Below are positions 36,201-48,200 of a stretch of 64,000 bases of DNA, in pieces. This DNA is from Anolis sagrei (lineage: Eukaryota > Chordata > Lepidosauria > Squamata > Anolidae): NCBI RefSeq assembly GCF_037176765.1, contig NC_090022.1:81724209-81788208 (forward strand). The letters are read 5' to 3'. The number at the start of each line of letters is the position of its first letter. Positions within the stretch are counted from its first letter, which is position 1. Position numbers and translations under genes: made by a program. Below the pieces are notes generated by a model. That model saw only the letters and a list, made by a program, of their open reading frames with translations. It did not search any database and was not told the DNA's origin.

Positions 36201-39200
36201 TCTTATATTCTTAACACCTTCCATTCCTTTGTGTGAGCCTTTGTGCTTAGCAGTATTTCTTTCCGATAATTCTTCTTTTTTTCTTTTTTGTTCATCACCT
36301 TTTTTTCTTCCATTTCCCTTGTTTTTTTCAATTGTATTGCCATTTTCTTTGTCATTTTTTGAGAAGCCCAGGAACTTATTACTTCCTGGCAGTACTTATG
36401 ATGTAAGATCCAGATGCTCAGTTGTCACTTCACCTACATGATGGAAAAGGACAAACATGGCCAAAATTTTACTGGTCATGCAATTATGTTTGAATGCTTT
36501 CACCTTCCAGATGCCATAGGAACAGCAGTCCTTGATAAGAAGCAATGCAACATGGGGTTTTTGTTCCATAGCCCCTTTGTCTGTAGTCCTTTCTCATTCT
36601 GATTTCTGAGCCAGCAAGGACCCTGCTTCAGTACCATTCATAGGCTCCATTCCCAGAATTCCTCTTTGCACTTTATTGTCTTCAGTGTCAGTATGTTCGC
36701 CTTTAATGCCATCCCCTGGAACCCAATATGATTCCAGGCCAAGCCATCTCTTTCCCAGACATGAGTAGGTCATGATAAGAACAGAGGAAGAGGAGAGAGG
36801 AAAGAAATACAACGGAAAAAGGAGAAGTTATAAGAAATATTGCATTTCACTCCTTGCACATCATCTCACAGTACTTTCTTGCCCCCCCCCCCCCCCCATA
36901 TGATTCTACACAAGTAATATAACATTTTTTCATTAAAAGTTCTACGTTTTGCTATGCATCAAAGCTTCGGCAAGTGTAAGGTTTAGGGAACACAACAAAA
37001 CATGTTTTGAGACAACACTCCCCAACTCTTATGCCAAGAGATTTGTGTCTTTGATAAGTCCTTGATAAGAAGCAATGCAACATGGAGTTTTTGTTCCATA
37101 AGCATTTCTTTGATAAAGTTACCTTAATTATCTAAAGAGGGATACAGCCATATTCCTTGCTAATAAAACTAAACTTCATAACTAAATACAAGCTATGTAC
37201 TGCTGATGTTATCAAATGTGCATCCTTTTATAAAAAAATAACTGCTACTGTAATGTGTTGTTCTTTTCTAGGAGGTGATGGTGACCGGCCTTCTGTGACT
37301 TTGTATAGTTGTGCAGGAGAAGGAATTGTCTTCCAGCACAACCCTTGGAAACTTAGTGGAGGAGCTCATGATATCAACAAACTCATCCGAGAAACTAATT
37401 CTGTCAAAGTTAGTATAAATCTAGGCCATGAATAAAAGTTACATGTTATAATTTCTGAATTGCAGCTGTGGCCATGAAACCTCTGACACTGATAGAGTGA
37501 ATTAGTGTCATGGCACAGAATGTTTAGCTGCACTGGACTGTGTGCAGTACAAGTTTATAAGGAAACGAAAGGGTTGGGTCAGGATTAGAAGTAGGCTGCC
37601 ATAAGGGAAAATAGAGTGGGGTACCAAGAAAATAGATCTAGAGGTGTGGTAGTTGGCAGGCTTTCCATAATTTGTGTATTAGTCTGGAAACAGAATCCTG
37701 GACTATATAGGTAAAGGATCCGATCTAGCAAGGTTCTTCATGTTCATAATGAATTCCTTGATTTTTCAAGTGGAGCTAATATTTAAGAAAACAAGAGTTG
37801 GAAGAACAATGTCATCTCAAATCATTAATGAAAAAAATTGCAGCATAATGTGTTTGAATTTTGCATGGTTGCAGTCCTAGAAGCCAGAACTGTTAAAATT
37901 TCATAGTTTTTGTCTGCTTTCTTGTAGCACAAATTACCTGCACACACAGAGATCAGCTGGAAACCAGATGGCACTATCTTGGCCATTGGTAATGAAGATG
38001 GGTATGTTCTAAAATTTAAAGTTGGTTCTAGCTCAATATTTGCAGTAGATACAGAGGTTTTGGGGCAAAATGACAAGACTAGTATGTGGATTCTTAAAAC
38101 TGCTTTCTGCCTTTGTTTTAATGTTAGCTGAGGATCTTTAGTTGTGTTATTATTTCATGCCTATATAACAGCAGCAGATAGAAGGTGCTTTTGGTAAATA
38201 ACAGCAGGAGTGTGTCATTATTCACTAAAAGAAAAAAAAAAGAATAAGAAATAAGCATTTTTATATAGTTTATCCGTGTTTTTGTGATTGAATCTTTTGT
38301 AGTCTTGAGTAGTAACATTTTGAAACTTTGATGTTGAGAATGAGCCATCATGAGCCTTGGGCTTTCTCTTGCCCGTGCTATTCTTTCAGCCTGATTTTAA
38401 GATGGATTTGCAAAAGTTAAAACACCAATATGTTAACTATGGTTTGTTTGAACAAGAGGTGTTTGAGGTTCACCTGTTTCAAAGGACCAATAATTAAGAT
38501 AAACGTTTTGTCCATGCATCTTATAGAACAAGCTATATGAGTCGCCATTTCGGCTGAGAAAGGCAGTATAGAAGTAAAGCAAATAAATAAATAAATAAAT
38601 GAACAAGCTGTAGTTAATCCAAACAAGATTAGATCTCCTTCTGCATTCAGTAGGTAGTACACAGGCCTGAGGCCTACTGCAGCTGATTTTCTTGTGCTAT
38701 GATTCAGTGTGGTGAAGGACAGGTGGGGTGGGTCTGGGGTCCATTTTTCTGGCCCTGACATTTACCCTGACAGTCAAAAAGGACAAAAAACAAAATTATG
38801 AATCAGCTAAATCATGGGGCTGGTTGGATAACTGTTAATAGAATCATAGAGTTGGAAGAGACCACAAGGGCCATCCAGTTCAACCCCATTTTGCCGTATC
38901 ATACTGTGGGCCAGGTACTGTTCTATAATGGTGGTATGTCAGAATGCTCTTGAACAAAGTTTTGTAGGGCTTTGTGATAATGTGCTTAACTTATTTTATG
39001 CTCATTTGCCTACAAAAATAGATCTTGGAAGCATACTAAAGCTTATTTATCTTTCAGATGCAGCAATGGTTAAATTTAGTAAGCACTCAGATGTAGGATA
39101 TCCTTAGGAGTCAATTTTGGGAGGAAACATGACAAATGTCTTTATTTGCAACATGACATACATTGTGAAATGATCACCTGATACTTCTGTGTTTCAGATC

Positions 39201-42200
39201 TATTGAATTATTTCAAGCTCCTAACTTGAAGCTGTTGTGCACCATTCAACAGCACCACAAACTCATCAATGCTATTCGCTGGCATCATGATCATGGAACG
39301 CAGCCAGAACTGAGTTATATGATAGCTTCTGGCTCCAACAATGCTGTCATTTATGTGCATAATATCAAGAGTGTCATAGGTGACTATTCTTTCCTCCTTT
39401 AAAACTTTCCAATCCATATACTCCAAATTATTTTTCTCCTACAGAGCTGTGTTATCTTATCTGTAACATGAAATGCCACAGGAGTAGGGTCTCCTTACCC
39501 ACACATACTTTTATTTGTTTGGGTAAAGATATATATGTGTTATGACAGAGTTAAGAAGGATAACAAGTTTCCTGTGTAATGCAACAGGACTTGACTGTTC
39601 ATTAAAACAGAAGCGAATTAATTAAAGTACCTGCCTTAAGAGAACTGGTATTCTTTTAAAAGTGCTTAGAAAACAGAGGATATTCATATAAGAATGTAAC
39701 AGTGGCTGTTGTGATGGACGTTTTCTGTCTACACAATCTTCTATATCTGCATTGCTTCTGTGTTAATGAAGCTCAAGCTATATGGCTAAACTGAAGTGAT
39801 GTACATTTAGTGACTTCTTCTCTGGTTGCTTCTAACATCATACATCTGTCTTTAGAGAACTCTCCAGAGAGGCCCATGACAATAACTGAGCCCTTACGTA
39901 CTCTTTCGGGACACACAGCTAAGATCACTAGCTTGTCTTGGAGTCCACATCATGATGGAAGATTGGTTTCAGCTTGCTATGATGGCACTGCCCAGGTACA
40001 GATGTAAACACCTGTAGTTCTCATATACTTTTTATTTCCATTGTTGCCATCTGTAAAACATAAAGGATTTAGGAATTTCTGTTCTTGAAAAAAAATCTTT
40101 CATCCTATCCAGAGGTACAATTGGCTACAGAATTCATACACAGGATTAAACATATAAGGTGGCATTGATTGACATTGTCACTTTTGAGCTCAACATTTTT
40201 CAGCCAATTGCATTTTGTCGTTGGTGTGCATTTTTGTCCTACACAATGCAATATATATGGGACAAGAATATTTTCCCCCTTCCTCTCCTGTTCACTGTTT
40301 GTATCTGAGCACTGGCAAGGCACTGGTGATATCCAGTTGCAGATGCTGCTGTTTCAAAGCAATGATAAAACGGGAAAGACTGTGTAATCACAAGATTCTG
40401 GAGGGCAAGAATGTTACTTCTAACTTTCAGTTGCAGAACATGTTAACTATGTTTTGCTTCTTGAGACATGGTACTCACTGGGAATAAATTTTACCATGAC
40501 AAGCTGCTGGTAGAGCTCAGTGGTGAATGCTCATTCTTTCACAAAATGACATGGGAGAAATTAGAAAAATGTGACAAATGAAAAATATGGTGTCCGCACT
40601 AACAGAACCTGATTTCCACTGGATTAAAGTGGTGAGAGCCAATATTTTCATGAGATGAAAGTGGTTAAATGCTAACCATTGGTACCATGACTCCCCCATT
40701 GTTTTTTTCAGTAGGACAGCAAGTAAGACTACAACATTGCTGTAAAGAGACTGACTTGAGTGTGTGTCGGGAGTTTACTAAGCAGGGACTGTTTTGTTGT
40801 TGGGGAAGAATATTATCCTCACCACGAACTATTCATATTATGACTTCCTTAAACAGCTGTCTTTCAGAATTTATGTCCACTTCCCAGTTTGAGAGTTCAT
40901 GAAAGGTTGTGGGAGTTTTTCAGTTGAAAGTAACTGAGGTTGTGTTTTTGGAAAATAGTTGTATAAAATCCTTTTCCTTCAATGTTGAGTTTAAGGAACA
41001 TCTACATTTGATGCTCTCCAAGTTGCCTACCTCCTGTTTTTATATGTTATAAATTGTGGGTAGATGCCCTCCAGTTGCCTAAACTCCCATTGCCATTTGG
41101 GGAGCATCAGGTTGCCTTAACAGTGTACAAAAACTCAGATCACATTTCTAGAACCTCCATAGAACCCAGAGAGTGGTTTTTGGTGAGGAAATGCTGTTAG
41201 AATTTTGGTTTTAATGACAGGTTTTGTTCACAGGTCTGGGATGTTCTAAAGGAAGAGCCTTTGCATAATTACAGGGGACACCGGGGCCGACTGCTTTGTG
41301 TGCAGTGGTCACCTGTGGAAACAGATGCCATCTACACTGGAGCCGATGACTTCTCTGTCCATAAATGGGTCGCTATAAAGCAGGAACATAGCCGCCCTCC
41401 TCCAGGTGTGTGTCTTTGAGATGCTGAAAGTGGGAAAGAGGAACATGCTAAAATCTGTTTTTTCTTCCTGACACTAAATTATTGTTTCCTCAGGTGTAAG
41501 TGTTAAGCACACCTTTATCTGTGCATCCCTTCATTTCCAGAAACAGAAATTTATGAAGTGTGATAAAAACGAATGGGTTCACGTGATACTGTTTTTAAGT
41601 TGAGTCATAGGGAGAGATTCAAAGAACACGACAAAGAACAGCCACAAGCTGTTTTAACTATGTTTAACTATGTTTATTGTTTTATCCTTAATTTAATGTG
41701 TTTTATTTTTGATTTACAGCCTTTCGTTTGATATTATGCATATTGTTTTTGTGTTGTGAGCTGCCCCAAGTTCCTTTGGGGAGCGGGGGCAGGACATAAA
41801 CAAAGTTTATTATTTGTATTATTAAATAAAAAGAAGCATATTTCCCATTCTGTTTGTTTTGAGAAAGTCAGTAGATTTTAGCACTGCTAATAGAACTAAC
41901 TGCTCCTCATGCATCCTTGCATGTTACTGATGTGTTTAGAGCATCCATGGGCAACCTTTGGCCCTCCAGGTGTTTTGGACTTCAACTCCCATAATTCCTC
42001 CCATAATTCCTAACAGCCAGTAAGCTGGTTGGGATTTCTGGGTGTTGAAGTCCAAAAACTTGGAGGGCTGAAGTTTGCCCATACCTGGTTTAGAGGCATT
42101 GTTTCACTCTGTGTGTGTATGTGTGTGTGTGAGAGAGAGAGAGAGAAAGAGAAAGATTCCCTCCTTCCAAAGACTGGTTTTATTTTGAACACAAGTAACT

Positions 42201-45200
42201 ATTTTCAGAACATCTCTTCAGTAGGTAAGAAGAACATTGACTTAGAGAAAAAGAGAAGCACTCAACTCAAACTTAAAACTAAGAAGAAGAAGAAGCCACC
42301 TGGAAAGCAGCTTTCGACACCGGAAGTGGGTGATTGGTTGAATGGTGGTGAGGACATAAAAGAGTCTCCCTTAGAAGAGAATAGGATGTCAGACCAAGAG
42401 GGAGAAAAAGAGGACCAGGAAACAGCTGAGAAAATATCAGTGGAAGGTATTTCGATTTCTGCTGAATTTATATGTTTTTCCAGAATAATTGTCCCAACTA
42501 TTTCCCTGGATCTTGAAAGTCCTCTGTTATCTGCATATATAATAATGAATGAGACAGCTTTTTTTTTTTTACTAAACTCACATGATGTGTTAAGCTTTTA
42601 AAATGCCGTAGTAATTATGGGAAATGGCTAGTGAGGTAGCTGCTGTATATAGGGTGTTTCAAAAAGATGGACCCGATTTGAAATTGCTATATTTGTGCAA
42701 CCACACACCACCTATGAATGAAACTCTTATCACTTGAAAGGGTGGGACATGGAGTTTCAAGTAATGACCACTAGATGCCTCTCCCAGCACATAAATATTC
42801 AGTCATTTGCAAGATGGAGACCCTACAACATAAGGCCTAGTGAGATATTCTCCATTTGCAGAGTTACATTTTAATTCTTTTTCTGGCTCAAAATGGTTAG
42901 TAAAACTTGATAACTCATTAAAATGTTAGTAACTTGTTTTGTAATTGTAACATTTTACCATTATGAAATATATTGCTTTGAAATTGGTCCATGATTTTGA
43001 AACACTGTATTTTAAAAATACAGGCATTTGAGATTACCTTTGGAATTTAGTCTTGGAAGGATACAGTGAAGAAATTCAGTATCATGAATATCTAGTTCTC
43101 AGATCATCAGAAAGTATGTGAAGAAATGTAAAGACTGCTGCGTAAACGCAGTTACTTTCTTGATTCTGAAGCGAAACACTCTCTTTAGTTGAAACAGTAA
43201 AAGGCTACGCTCTTTTTACTATTTTTACAGAACACCTGTTTTTAACTAGTTTTCAAAGACAGACGTAATAAAACGTTGAATATATTACAAGAAACAGATT
43301 ACCTTTCACACTACATTTGCCAAGCCTTCTTTCTGATTATTTTTATTCATAGCCTGTGCAAATATGGTCAGTTCTGTTAGGCTTTAGACAAAAATAGTTC
43401 TTTTCTTTGCTGCAGTTCACAAGGTTTTGCCTTCATGTCCACAAACTGCTTCTGGAGCAGACGTTCCTAAATCTTCCTCAACCATCAAAACTCTGCCTGT
43501 GCGGAAGGATCCCATAAAACCAGGTTGGTATCTGTTCAGGATTAGAATGGCAGTATCTGAAAAGAAATATACAATTTAAGTATATGAATTCTTCTTTGCT
43601 TTAAAAAGCAAAAGTATCTTGTATTTCCAATTTGGTACTGCTGCTCAAAAGAGGGTACACTCAAATACTTGTGGACAAACAAAAAAGGGCTAATTCACAG
43701 GACAATATGTTCTACTCGGGTATGAGGATTTTAAATCCCATTTATTTCAGTTAAAGAGAAATGTGTGCATTATTAATGTCTCACATTCAACAGAGCTTGA
43801 CATAAAAGTATTCTAAACCAAACAGTTAGTGAGGAGATCCAGCATATTTGGATTCATGCCCTTAACATACAGAAACCCCAACCATTATTTTGTAATAGGC
43901 ATATTTTTATTGTGTTATAGCCTTCTCTAAAATAGTTCCATATGGCCATTCACCCAGGTGGATTCTGGGATAATATTCAAACAAATACATTCAGGTAAAA
44001 TATGATAGAATAAAACAACAATAATTAGAGCAAACAGGAGGCAAGCTATGTACTTTGCTCACGTTTTAGCAATAAGAGTGATTCAGATCATATTTTGTTC
44101 TCTCTCCCCCCCCCCCCCCCCTCCTTTGAGTGTATATGATTATTTGTTTTTGTCCTTTAATATGTGCTGCATTCAGGCCGCTTCATTCTTACTTACTTTA
44201 AATAGTGATATTTAGTTTCAAATGCAATAGGAGTTGAAACTACTTTTATCTCCCCTCTTTGGGGAGAAATTAATATCCTGCTTTTTCCCTGTTTGGGATG
44301 AATTGATCTAGGTCTAAAAGATGTGTTCTTGAAATGTATGAATGTATGAATGGAGCTCCTGACTTCATGACCTAATATGAAATTGTGGGATCTTTCTCTA
44401 CAGGGTCAGATGCTTTTGTGAAGAGGAAAAAACCTCGCTCCATCCTTCCTCTCAGCACAAATATGGACCATAGGTCAAAAGAAGAACTGCACCAAGACTG
44501 TTTTAGAGTTGCAACTTTCTTACATGCAAAAGGTGCAGACAGAAAATACTCTTGTGATGCCATATTCTTCTACTTTTTTTTATTTACGATGTTTACGTCT
44601 TGATACTTTTTAAAGTGAATCCTTAAAATAAGACAGCTGCTAGACATGGTTGTAACTTACTGGAGCTGTGCATAGGCATTTCAGATTGAAGGTATCAGTG
44701 TGATGCTGCATAAATGGTGTTACATTGCAGAGTAAAACCCTGATAACAGTTGTACAAGACTTGGAGGGGAAGTAACACATTGGAGTACACCCGCATGACT
44801 ACGTTCATATTGAAGAAGTGCTGCTCCATGATCTTTGTGTGTAGGCACAGAAAAGAATAAACTTCAACAGAACTTCTTTAAAACATTGGGACCTAAAATT
44901 TGGGAGATGGGAGGGGAGAAGGAAACACCACTTGTGTCCATTACATTTAACTAAAGGGAATGACTATGCTTTCCTACTTTGTTGTTCTGTGAATGGCATA
45001 CTGATGGTGTCAAGTTCCCTGAACCAACTGAGTTCAAACTTTAATTCTTCTCCTTAGAAATAAACAGCAGAGGTTGTTTATTTCTAAGGTATTTCTCTTT
45101 TGCCCGTTTTGCATTTTGAAAATTTGTGGCTACTCAGTTGTCAGTTTTGAGTGAGCACATTGACTCCTGTGTCTATCTGATTCCCCTTCGAGGTTGAGAT

Positions 45201-48200
45201 AGAGCGGGATAAAAATACAGTAAATTTTAAAAAAATGTAAAATGAAATCGTGATTATCCCTTGCACTGTGACAAAGGAAGCAACATGCTAATGAGGTCTT
45301 TATTTCAAGTTTAGCAACATACATGAAAATGAAAATTTAGTCCATGTACTGCTTAAAAGTGTTAAGACATGAGACTAAATACAGGTAGTCCCCACGTTAC
45401 AAACATCAAATTTACAAACAACTCACAGTTAAGAATGGGGCTGAGACAACAGGAAGTGAGAGAAATCTACCCCTCAGAAGGGAAATTCGCTCCTGAAAGA
45501 CTTATAATGGGGAAAAGGTGTTTCCACTGAAGCTTTATCACCAATTCTTGTTTCCACAACAAGCCAATTTTTAAAATCCAATTATCTCAGGGACAGAAAT
45601 TGAGGTGAAATCTTCTGAACAGGGGCACAGACAGCAAAACAAATACCACAAGGGTGTTAACCTTTCCCTATGCTACCTACAGAACATATCCTGTTCATAA
45701 TTTAGGGACTGATTGCCTGTTTAAGAATATGAGGAGACTCTCCACTTGAATGACGAGTATTGGGAATCTTATGTATTTTCTTTCAAGTAATTACTATTTT
45801 AGATGGCAGCCCTTCTCCAAGTGTTCTCTGTATATTCATTATTGTTTGTGTATAATCAGACTTGTAAAAAAGTCAGTCTTTCTATCATGGATTGTGAAGG
45901 GAGAAGAGGAGAGAAGAGAGATAGAAATAGAAAACAACCTTTTCTCCCCATTCTTTTAGACATGAAGGAAGATCTAGCATCTTTTTCAAAGGATCCTGTT
46001 CACTTGGGACTCTTCACAGATAGACCTTCTCTGTACAAGATGATGGAAACAGAAGGTTAGATTTTATCTTGGATATATATTTTAACACTTCTTTGGGAGT
46101 GCAGTGCATTGAAAATGTGATGCAATTGTTAAATATTTATGTGGCTTTAATTACACACTAAATTGTGAAATACAGTTTCTAAAAAAATCATCCATTTCCA
46201 ATCGGCAAACAAACCTTCAAGGTTGAGTTATATTTTTGCTAGCCATTGGTAGATTGCCATAGATTTAACTGCTGAAGTTTGTGGATTGTCCCTAGAATCA
46301 TAGTGTTGGAAGTGACCACAAGAGCCATCCAGTTCACCCCATTCTGCCATGCAGGAAATGCACAATTGGAGCACCCTCAACAGATGGCCATCCAGCCTCT
46401 GGTTAAAATCCTCCAGAGAAGGAGCCCCCACCACATTTCTAGGCAGTGAGTTCCATTATTGAACAGCTCTTACCTTCAGGAAGGTCTTCCTAATGTTTAG
46501 GTGAAATCTTGTTTCCTGCATCCATTGCTCCATGTGCTAGTCTCCAGAGAAGCAGAAAACAAGCTTTCTTCTGCGTGGTACTGTGAAATCCACACCTGTG
46601 ATATTTCCCTGCGTCCACGCAGCTGACTCGGATCTTTCTTGAAAGCTTTTCCTAATTAGGGACTCCAGCCCCGCCCATCTACTCCTAATAAAGCCAGGCA
46701 GCGGGGCTTGGAGCCTTAATTCCTTTTGTCCGCGAAAGCAGCAACAACTCGGTGTTCTCTCCTAAAAACAACAATATTATCCCTGGATGCCACAAAGGCA
46801 CTGGATATCTTGGAATTAAGTTTTTTGTTAAAATTGCTACATACAGATTTGGATCTTAATTTGTGATTCAGTTAATTCAAAATGTATATGCAGAAGCAAA
46901 TTCAATTGTGTATATTCACCGTTTAAACTCTTTCTCAGTTCCACATGCAAGAGGTACTCATCAGGGTTGTCTTCTGTCTCCACTTTTATTTATAACTAGC
47001 CACCCCCTGCCACACATTGCTGTGGCCCAGTCTGTGTATATGTGTTTTTTGTGTATATGTGTATATATGTGGTTTTGCGCATGCGTTGTAATGTATTTTT
47101 AATTTTTGGCTTTTTAAGTCTTTTCCACTGTGTTTTTCAGTGTTTTTATGAGTGATGGCCACTCATTGGCCTGATAGGTGTATTGTGTCCAAATTTTGTG
47201 TCCATTCGTCCAGTGGTTTTTTAGTTATGTTAATCCCACAAATAAACATTACATTTTTATTTATATTGATTGCTGTGGAAACATTAGCTGAGATCATTAG
47301 AAGTATAGATAACATTCTTGTTTTCTTGACTCTGAAGTGCATAACTTTCCATAATACTGCCTAAAGGTATCTAGAATTTCTAGGATTAATTGCTGTACTT
47401 CCATTGTCTTTTTTAAAAACCCTGCATAATTGTAGTTATGGTATGTTAACTGTCCTTCATCTCAACATTGGAGATGAAAGGGCGGTGTAAAAACTACTAA
47501 ATAAGCAATGAATTAACGAAGAGGCATCCTTTGTTTCCTAACAGGAAAAAGCCACATAGAGAATGGACACCCAGAGTTATTTCAGCAGCTCATGTTGTGG
47601 AAAGGAGATTTGAAAAGTGCTCTCCAATCAGCTGCAGAAAGGGGCGAGATAACAGATCAACTAGTGGCCATCTCACCAATGGGTCAGTCTAATATCCAGA
47701 AGTCCTGCTTTGTTTTGAAACAGGCTAAGCTCAGACACAGCAAAATTTTGTTACCCAATCTGGGAGAAGATTGGAAGAACTAAGGCCTTTAGCCCAGTCC
47801 TCAAGTCAATACATTTTAATACTGACTTTCACCCTTTGTAACAATTCTGAAGTGTTTTCTCTCATAATTGGGGATCCTGCATGGTGTTACAATCCAAGAA
47901 TTTTTAAAATTATTTCTACATAGACTGTATTCTCATATTTTCATTTCTTGTTGTCAATATGCCCCTCCCCCCTTTTTTTCTCTTTCTTTTTTTTAAGCTG
48001 GCTATCAAGCCTGGGTGTGGACAGTGGAAGCTTTCGCCAAGCAACTCTGTTTTCAAGAGCAATATGTCAAGGCTGCCTCACATCTCCTCTCTCTCCATAA
48101 AGTATATGAAGCTGTGGAGCTTTTGAAGTCACATAATTTTTTCAGGTTTCTACATTCCTGTTGTTTTAATCTCAGTTTACAGATGAGATTATGTGATTAA

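Noticed and set aside
46560-46860. Possible LTR or other repeat piece with AATAAAGCC upstream of the L1 fragment
   Set aside because: No defined ends and no family recognised.
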